NCBI GenBank assembly: GCA_023435805.1
Contig: JAEZMC010000361.1
Location: 1-12,072, forward strand
Length of the DNA: 12,072 bases
Reading direction: 5' to 3'
Source of the DNA: Bacillota bacterium
Lineage (GTDB): Bacteria > Bacillota > Clostridia > Acetivibrionales > DTU013
The notes under the pieces were generated by a model. The model had not been told where the DNA came from and did no database searches. It saw nothing but the letters and a program-made list of their open reading frames with translations. Of the stretch, positions 1 to 7,252 are shown piece by piece. The translations under genes were made by a program, and so were the position numbers. The first letter of the stretch is position 1. Every line of letters starts with the position of its first letter.

Positions 1-76
1 GGCTACAGCGAAGAGCATTGGCATATCCATACCGGAGGATGTATTGAAGGAAGCAAAACAGGTATTTGAAAAATAA
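1..76 (+). CDS. ABC transporter substrate-binding protein, C-terminal end (partial)
   Basis: Only the last 24 residues are present, read in frame from base 2 to a TAA at 74-76; the rest lies left of the window. The tail contains SIGISIPEDVLKEAKQV, which resembles the C-terminus typical of the PF04392 family of ABC substrate-binding lipoproteins (an ATA..LGI.IPEDVLKEA pattern, recalled rather than searched). The permease start follows 21 bases after the stop, and the ATPase follows that, which is the usual binding protein-permease-ATPase order of this transporter type. In vivo it would be a surface lipoprotein that captures the substrate. No promoter or leader is visible because the upstream part is missing. 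The family call rests on a short tail plus strong context. Confidence 0.75.
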   Translation, partial: ATAKSIGISIPEDVLKEAKQVFEK

Positions 77-97
77 TCATTAAAGGGGATTGTTGTC

Positions 98-1012
98 ATG
101 TCCTTGCTATCATTACAGGGCTCGCTGGAGCTGGGCATCATATACGCCATCATGGCACTGGGCGTATTCATATCCTTCAGGACACTCAATATGCCGGACC
201 TGACGGTGGACAGCAGCTTCACGCTGGGAGCCTCCGTTTCTGCGGTACTATGTGTTGCCGGACAGCCTGTGCTCGCATTGATCGTGGCTTTCATAGCCGG
301 TTGTGCAGCCGGCAGCTTAACGGCACTGCTCACCACAAAGCTGAAGATTCAGCCGCTGCTTTCAGGAATACTGATGATGCTCGCTTTATACTCCATCAAC
401 CTGAAAGTCATGGGTAACAAGGCCAACATTCCCCTTTTGAACAAGCTTACCATATTCAGCCCGTTTAAGGGTACACCGATGGAAGGCTATTCCCGTCTGG
501 TTCTCTCTGCGGCCGTCATGATTGTCCTGATGGTGCTGCTATACTTTTTCCTGAAGACCAGGTTCGGTTTTGTTCTTCGCGCCACAGGGGACAACGATAA
601 AATGGTACGGGCGCTTGGCGTGAATACGGACTTCACCACGCTGGTCGGGCTTGCATTATCCAACGGGCTGGTTGCGGTATCAGGCGCTATGATCGCACAG
701 TATCAATCCTTTGCGGATGTCAGCATGGGAATCGGAATGGTGGTGATCGGCCTGGCCTCCGTTATCATCGGCGAAGTCCTGTTTGGCGCCAGATCGCTGC
801 TGAACAGGCTATTGGCCGTTATTCTGGGCGCCATACTCTACCGGTTCATTATCGCATTTGCGCTGGCGCTGGGCATGCCTCCCACCGACCTCAAGCTGGT
901 TTCAGCCGCAATTGTAACTCTGGCGCTGTCCATGGGCATTATAAGAGCTAAGCTGGTATCCTTCGGAAACTGGCGCGCGCCTGCAGAAAGAGAAAAAGGA
1001 GGCCAAGACTGA
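98..1012 (+). CDS. ABC transporter permease (partner of PF04392-type binding protein)
   Basis: This 304-residue, very hydrophobic integral membrane protein is the channel subunit of an ABC importer. About eight membrane segments are visible, for example near residues 10-27, 41-56, 58-78 and 86-101, with more between about 130 and 290. The stretch LNMPDLTVDSSFTLGA (about 30-45) and YSINLKVMG (about 98-106) are patterns I associate with permeases of the BPD_transp_2 superfamily that work with PF04392 binding proteins. The start at ATG 98 is supported by AAAGGGGA at 82-89, eight bases upstream. Its stop overlaps the next start by one base (TGATG), so translation with the ATPase is probably coupled. 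Related systems include the streptococcal trpXYZ-type and C. difficile tyrosine-uptake transporters. Aromatic amino acids are therefore a plausible substrate, but this is inference only. Confidence 0.88.
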   Translation: MSLLSLQGSLELGIIYAIMALGVFISFRTLNMPDLTVDSSFTLGASVSAVLCVAGQPVLALIVAFIAGCAAGSLTALLTTKLKIQPLLSGILMMLALYSINLKVMGNKANIPLLNKLTIFSPFKGTPMEGYSRLVLSAAVMIVLMVLLYFFLKTRFGFVLRATGDNDKMVRALGVNTDFTTLVGLALSNGLVAVSGAMIAQYQSFADVSMGIGMVVIGLASVIIGEVLFGARSLLNRLLAVILGAILYRFIIAFALALGMPPTDLKLVSAAIVTLALSMGIIRAKLVSFGNWRAPAEREKGGQD

Positions 1013-1806
1013 TGTTGAAGCTGGAATATGTGACAAAGGTTTTCGGAAAACGCAGTATCAACGAAAAAGTGGCGCTGAACAGCATCAGCCTGAACCTGGA
1101 GGAAGGCGAATTTGTCACGGTGATAGGCGGTAACGGTGCCGGGAAATCCACACTGCTTAACTGCATATCGGGTGTCTTTGGCATAGACGGCGGCAAAATA
1201 CTGCTGGATGGCCGGGATATATCAAAAGCCCCTGAATATAAACGTTCCTCCTATATCGGGAGAGTGTTCCAGGATCCGCTTATGGGTACGGCCTTTGATA
1301 TGACTATTGAGGAAAATCTGGCAATGGCCTATGCAAAAGGAAAACCAAGGGGACTGCAGCCGGGACTGGTCAGGTCGGATGCCCGTTTGCTCAGGGAGCG
1401 GCTCTCCCTTCTGGAGCTGGGCCTTGAGAACCGCATGAAGGAAAAGGTAGGGAGGCTCTCAGGGGGGCAAAGGCAGGCGCTCACGCTGCTGATGGCGACC
1501 ATCGTCAGGCCGAAGCTGCTGCTGCTGGATGAACACACCGCGGCACTGGACCCATCCATAGCCGCCAGGGTTCTAAAGCTAACCGACGAGATTGTAAAAG
1601 AAGACAGGCTTTGTACGCTGATGATCACCCACAATATGAAAGCTGCGCTGGACCATGGAACGCGTACGATCATGATGCATGAAGGAAAAATCATCTTGGA
1701 TATAAAGGGTAAAGAGCGGGAGGGTGTTACAGTGGAATGGCTGATTGAACAGTTCAGCCGCAAAAGCGGTACCGGGCTGGATAATGACCGGATGCTGCTG
1801 GGATAA
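1012..1806 (+). CDS. ABC transporter ATP-binding protein
   Basis: This 264-residue cytoplasmic ATPase energises the importer. All nucleotide-binding motifs are intact: Walker A GGNGAGKST at residues 39-47, Q-loop Gln87 in VFQDP, signature LSGGQ at 149-153, Walker B LLLLDE ending at Glu174 followed by the D-loop around 179-181, and the switch histidine His207 in MITHNM. The length is normal for a single-domain ABC ATPase. The ribosome binding site AAGGAGG sits at 996-1002, inside the end of the permease gene, nine bases before the ATG, and the two genes overlap by one base. It is the last gene of the operon: the next gene is convergent on the minus strand, 83 bases away. Its role follows firmly from the motifs; the substrate specificity is unknown. 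Confidence 0.93.
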   Translation: MLKLEYVTKVFGKRSINEKVALNSISLNLEEGEFVTVIGGNGAGKSTLLNCISGVFGIDGGKILLDGRDISKAPEYKRSSYIGRVFQDPLMGTAFDMTIEENLAMAYAKGKPRGLQPGLVRSDARLLRERLSLLELGLENRMKEKVGRLSGGQRQALTLLMATIVRPKLLLLDEHTAALDPSIAARVLKLTDEIVKEDRLCTLMITHNMKAALDHGTRTIMMHEGKIILDIKGKEREGVTVEWLIEQFSRKSGTGLDNDRMLLG

Positions 1807-1812
1807 CCGCCA

Positions 1813-1873
1813 GGCCGGCTGAACCGTGAAACAAGCGCCCTATGAAGATAAGGGTATTTCTACGGAGCCGGCC
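1813..1873. repeat. Widely spaced inverted repeat between convergent genes
   Basis: GGCCGGCT at 1813-1820 is perfectly complementary to AGCCGGCC at 1866-1873, with 45 bases between the arms. It lies in the 83-base gap between the ends of the ABC ATPase gene and the serine hydrolase gene. There is no U-run after either arm, so it does not look like a standard intrinsic terminator. It could stabilise the 3' end of the transporter transcript or be a chance GC-rich match. I see no better terminator in this gap. Confidence 0.35.
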
Positions 1874-1889
1874 ATGGCAGTGATTTGAA

Positions 1890-3353
1890 TTACTCCAGTA
1901 TTTGTCTTCCTTGAAATGATTGCTTTTTATTTGCTTCAAAGCTGACATTGATTTCAGTATCCAGCTTCAGCCTGTCTTCTTCAAACCTGCATGTCCATGT
2001 AATACAAAACGGCTTTTCTACAAAGTGCGCATCAATGGTGAAGGTATCGCTCCCGGACCATGCTCCGCATACCGCCGCCTTCGCCTGCACGTTCTCCCGC
2101 AGCGGCGCCGTCCCTTCGATCCTTCTTCCCAGACCGCAGTTGATTTTATGGGTATGGTTCTGATCCTTCAGTGTGATCAGGCATGCATCGGTTTTAAATT
2201 CAAATGTAACCTCTTCCAGCCCCAGGCTGTTTTGATCCAGTTTATACCGTCTTCCAGATATGCTGTTTGCGGCTTCGGATACCAACCCACCTTGCGTGAG
2301 CGGAAGCGATAATGCCGCCAGTTTGTCTTTCAGCATTTCACGTGCAGCTTCATCCTCCGGCAGAGACTCTTCTTGCATGGCCGGCAGCAGATAATCCCAG
2401 AAAAGGTTACAAACCGCCTGCATGTTATCCACACTGCTTGTCACAGCTATTACCGCATCCTGCTTCGGCATGACGACACAATACTGTCCGAATGCACCGT
2501 CTCCTCTGTAGGCACCGTGGCGGCACCTCCAGAACTGGTATCCGTAACCCTGCTCCCACTCGCTGTCCGGATTGGTTCCGTTGGAGATATGGACTTTTAC
2601 GGCCTCCTCCACCCATTCGCCGGGAATGATTTGCTGTTCATTCCAACGACCCTTTTGAAGGTATAGCTGGCCAAACTTTGCAATATCCTCGGTTGTAACA
2701 TTCAGCCCGAAGCCTCCGGTGTTGATGCCACGCGGGCAGGTCTCCCAGGTTGGGTTTTCTATGCCAAGCGGTTCAAAAAGACGGGGCCGCAAATAATCCA
2801 GCAGCTTTTCACCTGTCAGCCGGTGCAGTATTGCGGAAAGCATGTAGGTGGCTCCTGTATTGTACAGGAAATGTGTCCCCGGTACGTATTCGACAGGTAC
2901 GTCAAAGAAGCCTGCGGCCCAGTTGCCATCCTTGCGGGCATAGAGGTATCCCGTACTGTCCTTCGCATGCCCGGTGGACATGGACAATAAATGCCGGACC
3001 CGCATTGCTTTAAGGCGTTCACCCGGATTTTCAGGTGCTTCTTCAGGAAAAAACGAAATGACCGGGTCATCAACCGACAGCAGACCTTCGGATACTGCAA
3101 GGCCGACCGCTGTAGAGGTGAAGCTTTTGCTCAATGAAAACAGCATGTGGGGATAACCGGAAGCGTAAGGCGACCACCAGCCTTCGGCTACGACGTGGCC
3201 ATGCCGTAAAAGCATGAAGCTGTGCAGCTCCTTGCTCCTTTTACCGGCTGCCTGTTTTTCTGCCGCCTCAAGAAAGCTCAGAATGCCTCTGGATGAAACG
3301 CCTTGCTTTTCAGGGCTGCTGCGCGGCAGCAAATGCGATGGATACGATCTCAT
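1890..3353 (-). CDS. Serine hydrolase, beta-lactamase class C / CubicO family
   Basis: The 487-residue protein belongs to the serine beta-lactamase-like (PBP-fold) hydrolases, which include esterases, aminohexanoate-oligomer hydrolases and D-amino acid peptidases. Numbering from the ATG chosen here, the nucleophile motif S-x-x-K is SLSK at 73-76, followed by SFTS. RHLLSMSTGH (about 120-129) is typical of the fold. FLYNTGATYML around 162-172 occupies the place of the usual YxN motif, but Tyr and Asn are adjacent. GDGAFGQ at about 284-290 is near the third active-site element. Residues from about 345 onward form a separate, beta-rich tail. No signal peptide is evident, so it is probably cytoplasmic. 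ATG 3353 is preferred over an in-frame GTG nine bases upstream because that GTG overlaps the ribosome binding site. The natural substrate is not predictable. It lies 56 bases downstream of the HD-domain gene on the same strand and may be co-transcribed. Confidence 0.88.
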   Translation of the reverse strand: MRSYPSHLLPRSSPEKQGVSSRGILSFLEAAEKQAAGKRSKELHSFMLLRHGHVVAEGWWSPYASGYPHMLFSLSKSFTSTAVGLAVSEGLLSVDDPVISFFPEEAPENPGERLKAMRVRHLLSMSTGHAKDSTGYLYARKDGNWAAGFFDVPVEYVPGTHFLYNTGATYMLSAILHRLTGEKLLDYLRPRLFEPLGIENPTWETCPRGINTGGFGLNVTTEDIAKFGQLYLQKGRWNEQQIIPGEWVEEAVKVHISNGTNPDSEWEQGYGYQFWRCRHGAYRGDGAFGQYCVVMPKQDAVIAVTSSVDNMQAVCNLFWDYLLPAMQEESLPEDEAAREMLKDKLAALSLPLTQGGLVSEAANSISGRRYKLDQNSLGLEEVTFEFKTDACLITLKDQNHTHKINCGLGRRIEGTAPLRENVQAKAAVCGAWSGSDTFTIDAHFVEKPFCITWTCRFEEDRLKLDTEINVSFEANKKQSFQGRQILE

Positions 3354-3361
3354 ATAAACCA

Positions 3362-3369
3362 CCCCTTTT
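3362..3369 (-). promoter_or_regulatory. Ribosome binding site fixing the serine hydrolase start
   Basis: On the minus strand AAAAGGGG is followed by eight bases and then ATG (3353-3351). The longer in-frame GTG start at 3362 would use the last G of this site as its own first base, leaving no spacing. The ATG is therefore the real start. Confidence 0.75.
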
Positions 3370-3409
3370 CAAGGATGATTTTACCACAATATATGAGTAA
3401 ATGAAATCC

Positions 3410-3937
3410 TTAACCTACCCCGTTCAAAGAAGTATTTCTGTAAGCAAGCATTTTGATCCGGAAAAATTTTATGATTTCTGCCACTGCACAGAATTTATCT
3501 ACAAAAGACACGATAAATGCTTCTTTGTACCTAGGCAGCTTTATGGTCAAAGGCCACATATGCTTCACAATGATATCCTTCTCCATCCTGTTCAGCAGAA
3601 AATGCTTGCTTGCATTTTCCAATGCGGTGTAGGGATGCGTAAAGCCGTGCTTTCCCCCGATCAGCTTGCTTTTATGCCAATCGTATAATAACAGGTCGTG
3701 AAGCAGCCCACCTCTTGCGGCAGATCGGTAATCGAGCCGTAAAAGCCTGCAGACAAGATAACTGTAATATGAAACAGAAAGGCTGTGATCCAGGCAGGTA
3801 ACGCTGCCGTGCTGTGTGAAATGATTCAATGAAATGGTTATATCGCTTTGAAGCAGATCATCTATACAATTAATAAAGTGCTTTGAACTACCGGATTTCA
3901 CTCTCAAACGCAGCTTTGATTTTATCAGTTCCGTCAT
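3410..3937 (-). CDS. HD-domain metal-dependent phosphohydrolase
   Basis: This 175-residue soluble protein is a stand-alone HD domain, the fold of metal-dependent phosphohydrolases acting on nucleotides and related phosphoesters. The metal-ligand pattern is visible in order: His51 (LDHS), His80-Asp81 (GLLHDLLL), His101 (FTHPY), His126 (VKHMW) and Asp147 (FVDKF). Nothing else is fused to it, so it lacks the sensory or nucleotide-cyclase partners of larger HD proteins. The ATG is preceded by AAGGAG eleven bases upstream on its strand. It is the first gene of a possible two-gene unit with the serine hydrolase 56 bases downstream, and its upstream region has repeated operator-like sequences. I recognise the fold but not a specific substrate; dNTP, nucleotide or signalling-nucleotide hydrolysis are all possible. 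Confidence 0.8.
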   Translation of the reverse strand: MTELIKSKLRLRVKSGSSKHFINCIDDLLQSDITISLNHFTQHGSVTCLDHSLSVSYYSYLVCRLLRLDYRSAARGGLLHDLLLYDWHKSKLIGGKHGFTHPYTALENASKHFLLNRMEKDIIVKHMWPLTIKLPRYKEAFIVSFVDKFCAVAEIIKFFRIKMLAYRNTSLNGVG

Positions 3938-3974
3938 TTAACAATATGCTCCTTATACAAGGACAGGGTCCCTT

Positions 3975-4020
3975 TTGGTCTATAATAGACATTAACATAA
4001 AATAAACATGTTGGTCTATA
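3975..4020 (-). promoter_or_regulatory. Operator-like repeats upstream of the HD-domain gene
   Basis: The ten-base sequence TTGGTCTATA occurs twice on the plus strand, at 3975-3984 and 4011-4020, offset by 36 bases. The first copy continues into a perfect palindrome, GTCTAT-A-ATAGAC (3978-3990), and AACATGTT (4005-4012) is a second palindrome between them. On the minus strand, toward the HD gene at 3937, TATTAT (3987-3982) within the palindrome could be a -10 element, but no good -35 hexamer accompanies it. The arrangement looks like a regulator binding site over a promoter; no regulator can be named. Confidence 0.4.
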
Positions 4021-4107
4021 GTTTTTTTAAACAAAAATGGGGCCGGCTTATTGGTATTCTGTATAAGGATAATTTGCCAGCCGCACGCAAGTGAGGCCGA
4101 CGTATAG

Positions 4108-4144
4108 AAAAAAGGCTTGAAGCCTACGCTTCAGAGCCTTTTTT
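4108..4144. terminator. Bidirectional intrinsic terminator
   Basis: A strong hairpin is formed by AAAAAAGGCT plus TGAAGC (4108-4123), a four-base loop CTAC, and GCTTCA plus AGCCTTTTTT (4128-4144), with only a single bulged G at 4134. The A-run and T-run let it function in both directions. It lies 17 bases past the stop of the aldo/keto reductase gene on the minus strand and so most likely ends that transcript, insulating the downstream HD-domain gene. Confidence 0.9.
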
Positions 4145-4160
4145 CTGCTCCGGTGATTTA

Positions 4161-4988
4161 CTAAAAATGAAAGTTGTCGGGGTCGGACCCGAATCTTTTA
4201 TTTTTATTTAATTCATTTATTGCTTCCATATCATCGCTTGAAAGCTCAAAATCGAATATTGCCGCATTTTCTACAATCCTGTTTTCATGTATTGATTTAG
4301 GAATAGTGACCACTTCATTTTGAAGATCCCACCGCAAAACGATCTGCGCCGGCGATTTGCCATATTTCCTGCCAAGCTCTCCAAGCAGCGGCAGGTCAAG
4401 GTGCCCCTGCATCAACGGGCTCCACGCCTCCAGCTGTATTTTATTCTTTTTGCAGAATGCAAGCAGCTCTTTCTGTGAAAGAAGCGGATGGTATTCAACC
4501 TGGTTCACCGCTGGAATGACGCTTCCGCTTTCCAGCACATCCGTCAGGTGGTGCACCTGGAAATTGCTCACCCCTATGGCGCGCACCAGGCCGTCACGGT
4601 ACAGCTTTTCAAGGGCACGCCAGGTATCGACGTATTTGCCTTTTACCGGCCAGTGTATCAGATACAGGTCGACCTGCTCAATACCCAGCTTTTTTCTGCT
4701 CTCCTCGAACGCCTGCAACGTGGTTTCATAGCCCTGTCTTGAGTTCCAGACCTTTGTGGTGATGAAAAGCTCCTCTCTCGGTACTCCACTCTCCTTAATG
4801 GCTTTCCCCACTCCTTCTTCATTGCCGTAAGCCGCTGCGGTATCAATTGACCGATAACCGGCTTTAATAGCCATTTTTACTGCCGACTCGACCACATTTC
4901 CGTTTTCAACCTGCCATACGCCAAGACCCAACCAGGGCATTTTCACTCCATTATTCAATATTGCGGCATCCTGTATACTATTTACCAT
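4161..4988 (-). CDS. Aldo/keto reductase (NADPH-dependent, YvgN/DkgA-like)
   Basis: This 275-residue cytoplasmic (alpha/beta)8 oxidoreductase would reduce aldehydes or ketones with NADPH. The full catalytic tetrad is visible: Asp49 (SIDTA), Tyr54 (AYGNE), Lys79 (TTKVW) and His112 (LIHWP). VSNF, NQVEYHP and the cofactor-binding IPKSIHENRI (a KS....R pattern) follow in the normal order. Length and layout match bacterial AKR5-type enzymes such as B. subtilis YvgN/YtbE and the 2,5-diketo-D-gluconate reductases. Members often detoxify methylglyoxal and other reactive aldehydes, but the substrate here is inference. AAAAGGGGAG is correctly spaced before ATG 4988. The gene is a single unit, closed by the hairpin just downstream and divergent from the amidohydrolase gene. 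Confidence 0.93.
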   Translation of the reverse strand: MVNSIQDAAILNNGVKMPWLGLGVWQVENGNVVESAVKMAIKAGYRSIDTAAAYGNEEGVGKAIKESGVPREELFITTKVWNSRQGYETTLQAFEESRKKLGIEQVDLYLIHWPVKGKYVDTWRALEKLYRDGLVRAIGVSNFQVHHLTDVLESGSVIPAVNQVEYHPLLSQKELLAFCKKNKIQLEAWSPLMQGHLDLPLLGELGRKYGKSPAQIVLRWDLQNEVVTIPKSIHENRIVENAAIFDFELSSDDMEAINELNKNKRFGSDPDNFHF

Positions 4989-5026
4989 ACGACTCTCCCC
5001 TTTTCTTTCATCAAATTGACTTCAGC

Positions 5027-5153
5027 ATTATTTTACCACATCCAGGCAGAATTCAATCCGATAAATGGGGCTTGTATATGATATTTACCCAACTTCCATG
5101 TTTGGACAAAAAAACATGTAAAGTTCGCAATCCAGTGATATGATATATACAAT
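5027..5153. promoter_or_regulatory. Putative divergent promoters between reductase and amidohydrolase genes
   Basis: Toward the reductase (minus strand), TTGAAT (5056-5051) and AATAAT (5032-5027) are separated by 18 bases, with TAAAAT as an overlapping alternative -10. Toward the amidohydrolase (plus strand) only weak matches are seen: TTCGCA (5124-5129) and TATACA (5146-5151), 16 bases apart, in an AT-rich stretch that also has TATGAT at 5139. Both are pattern matches without support from any other element. The remaining part of this 198-base gap shows nothing else. Confidence 0.3.
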
Positions 5154-5186
5154 ATAGAGAGAGAGCTGTTCAATGTGAGGTCAGTG

Positions 5187-5996
5187 ATGAAGGAGAACAA
5201 TAAATATAGAATCATCGATATGCACGCCCATATTTTCCCTGACAAAATAGCCGAAAAGGCCGTCGCATCCATCGGAAGGTACTACCATGTATCGATGTAC
5301 GGTCCGGGAACGGTATCCGGCCTTCTGGAAAGCGGAAGTAAAATCGGTGTTGAACGATATGTCGTTCACTCTTCGGCAACAACGGTGGAGCAGGTCAGAC
5401 CCATCAACGACTATATATTTCAGGTCCAATCCTCGCAGCCTGAGCTGGTTGGTTTCGGTACACTTCATCCCGATCTTGAGGATCCGGATTCGGAAGTGGA
5501 GCGAATTCTGTCCTTTGGGCTTCACGGTATCAAGCTGCATCCTGAATTCCAGGGGTTCAGCATCGATGACGAAACCATGCTGCCTGTTTACAAAGCTGTC
5601 GAAGGCAGGCTTCCGGTCCTCATTCACATGGGCGACGAAAACAAAGATTCCTCCAGCCCTGTCAGATTGGCCGGGATACTGGAGCAGTTTCCAGGCCTGG
5701 TCGTCATAGCGGCGCATTTCGGAGGCTACAGGATGTGGGACGAAGCGTCCGAGTATCTGATCGGTAAAAACCTCTACATGGACACGTCCAGCGCGCTGGC
5801 CTTCCTGCCGGCTGAAAAAGCGGTGGAGATGATCCGGCGGCACGGCGCGGATAAAATGCTGTTCGGCTCCGACTACCCCATGTGGGATCACGCAGATGAG
5901 CTGGAGAGGTTCCTCAGGCTGGATCTGACGGAAGAGGAACGCAGGATGATCCTTTATGATAACGGGCAACGGCTTTTAGATGGTGTATGCCCGTAA
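5187..5996 (+). CDS. Amidohydrolase-2 family metal-dependent hydrolase
   Basis: This 269-residue TIM-barrel hydrolase or decarboxylase-like protein belongs to the amidohydrolase-related (PF04909-like) group. Numbering from ATG 5187, metal-ligand candidates fall in the expected order: His13-x-His15 (DMHAHIFPD), Lys116/His118 (GIKLHPEF), His147 (LIHMGDE), His177 (AAHFGGY) and Asp229 (FGSDYPMW). GSDYP is characteristic of the family, which covers hydrolases and non-oxidative decarboxylases; the substrate cannot be told. An alternative GTG start lies at 5175. I prefer the ATG because GAGG sits six bases before it, while only a weak GAGAGAG precedes the GTG. The protein has no signal peptide and is probably cytoplasmic. 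It is divergent from the aldo/keto reductase and convergent with the helicase gene 30 bases away, so it is a single transcription unit. Confidence 0.87.
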   Translation: MKENNKYRIIDMHAHIFPDKIAEKAVASIGRYYHVSMYGPGTVSGLLESGSKIGVERYVVHSSATTVEQVRPINDYIFQVQSSQPELVGFGTLHPDLEDPDSEVERILSFGLHGIKLHPEFQGFSIDDETMLPVYKAVEGRLPVLIHMGDENKDSSSPVRLAGILEQFPGLVVIAAHFGGYRMWDEASEYLIGKNLYMDTSSALAFLPAEKAVEMIRRHGADKMLFGSDYPMWDHADELERFLRLDLTEEERRMILYDNGQRLLDGVCP

Positions 5997-6026
5997 ACCG
6001 GTCACCCGTATACATTAGATTCGTTT

Positions 6027-7199
6027 TTACGGCGTTCTTTTTTCCGTTCGTTTAGACGGTTTTGCATCAACAATCTGTCCTTTATACATGGATTTCTCTG
6101 TCATCCGAATATTCAGAACCCTCTCATACCGTCTGATCCGCTGCAGTTCCCCGGCCGTTACAATGGATACCGCAACGCCGGCATTGCCGTTCCGCCCGGT
6201 CCTGCCTGCCCTGTGCAGGTAATCACGGGGCTCTTCCGGGGCATTCATGCTGAATATATGTGTCACTCCTTCGATGTCAAGGCCTCTGGAAGCGATATCG
6301 GACGCAATCAGAAATCTTACTTTTCCGCTTCTCAAGTCCGCCATTGCTTTCCTGCGCTCCTCCTTACGGTTGGTGCCGTGAAGCCCCTCTGCAGGGAAGC
6401 CGTGATATTTGAGCTTTTCTGTGACCAGCTCGGCTTCTTCTATCCCGCTTGTAAACACAACAGCTTTTTGCGGCTCCAGAATCCTTGCCGCTTTTTTCAG
6501 CACCTCAAACTTCTCCCTCTGCTCAGCAAGGAAATAAATGTGTTCGATCGTGCCCGGAACAGACATGACCGGCTCCAGCCTTATCACCAGAGGTTCCTTC
6601 ATGATTTCCTTCCCGCATGCTTCCGTCTCCCCCGAAACGGATGCGGAAAACATCATCAGCTGTCTGTCACGCATGGTGCTCTTGACAATTGCCCGTACAT
6701 TGTCTGCGCTGCTTTCTTCCATCAACCTGTCCGCCTCGTCCAGAACGATGGTTTTTATAGTATGGGCTGAAATCTTTTTCTTTTTGATCAGCTCCAGAAT
6801 CCTTCCCGGTGTGCCCGTGATGATATGGGGCTTTTCCTTCAGCTTCACGATCTGCCTGTCAATATTTACATTTCCGATGATGGGGGTTGCAGTGATCCTG
6901 ATACCCGAATGCTGCGACAGTCCTTCGATCACCCTTTGCACCTGTATGGCCAGCTCATGCGTCGGTACCAGCACGATTGCCTGCATCTCCCTTGCTGAAG
7001 GGTCGATCTTGTGATAAAGCGGAAGCAGATAGGCCAGCGTTTTTCCCGTTCCGGTTCCGGACTGTACAATTACGTCCCTGTTTTTCATCGCCTCCGGAAT
7101 AACCCGGGATTGAACATCCGTAGGTTCCGTGATTTGCTCCTTCTTCAGCGCTTCCTCCAGCGAAGCATTTATTCCAAGCTCCCTAAACAGAAATGTCAT
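6027..7199 (-). CDS. DEAD-box ATP-dependent RNA helicase
   Basis: This 390-residue helicase unwinds or remodels RNA, probably in ribosome assembly or mRNA turnover. The motifs run in order: Q-motif region with PTDVQ (26-30), motif I SGTGTGKT (47-54), Ia VPTHELA (78-84), Ib TPGR (130-133), II DEAD (154-157), III SAS (185-187), IV VVFTSG, V with ASDIASRGLD (299-308) and VI HRAGRTGR (329-336). The usual PTRELA is PTHELA and SAT is SAS. It is a minimal two-RecA core with only a short basic tail, like B. subtilis YfmL rather than the large CshA/DeaD types. The chosen start, ATG 7199, has AAGGAG six bases upstream; an in-frame TTG at 7214 is merely the sequence leading into that site. It is transcribed divergently from the histidine kinase gene. 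Confidence 0.93.
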   Translation of the reverse strand: MTFLFRELGINASLEEALKKEQITEPTDVQSRVIPEAMKNRDVIVQSGTGTGKTLAYLLPLYHKIDPSAREMQAIVLVPTHELAIQVQRVIEGLSQHSGIRITATPIIGNVNIDRQIVKLKEKPHIITGTPGRILELIKKKKISAHTIKTIVLDEADRLMEESSADNVRAIVKSTMRDRQLMMFSASVSGETEACGKEIMKEPLVIRLEPVMSVPGTIEHIYFLAEQREKFEVLKKAARILEPQKAVVFTSGIEEAELVTEKLKYHGFPAEGLHGTNRKEERRKAMADLRSGKVRFLIASDIASRGLDIEGVTHIFSMNAPEEPRDYLHRAGRTGRNGNAGVAVSIVTAGELQRIRRYERVLNIRMTEKSMYKGQIVDAKPSKRTEKRTP

Positions 7200-7205
7200 G
7201 CTTTT

Positions 7206-7211
7206 CTCCTT
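7206..7211 (-). promoter_or_regulatory. Ribosome binding site fixing the helicase start
   Basis: AAGGAG on the minus strand is followed by AAAAGC and then ATG (7199-7197). The longer frame begins at a TTG three bases before this site, which cannot be served by it, so the ATG start is preferred. Confidence 0.75.
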
Positions 7212-7252
7212 CAACAGCTTTCAAAATATTTTAAAACTATCATACGCCATTC

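Noticed and set aside
5154..5165. GAGAGAGAG run before the amidohydrolase gene as a functional repeat or strong ribosome binding site.
   Set aside because: It is a short simple-sequence run with a poor match to AGGAGG; GAGG before ATG 5187 is a better site.
5181..5969. A 262-codon open frame on the minus strand opposite the amidohydrolase gene.
   Set aside because: It mirrors the amidohydrolase frame, has no recognisable domain and no ribosome binding site, while the plus-strand protein has all the metal-ligand motifs.
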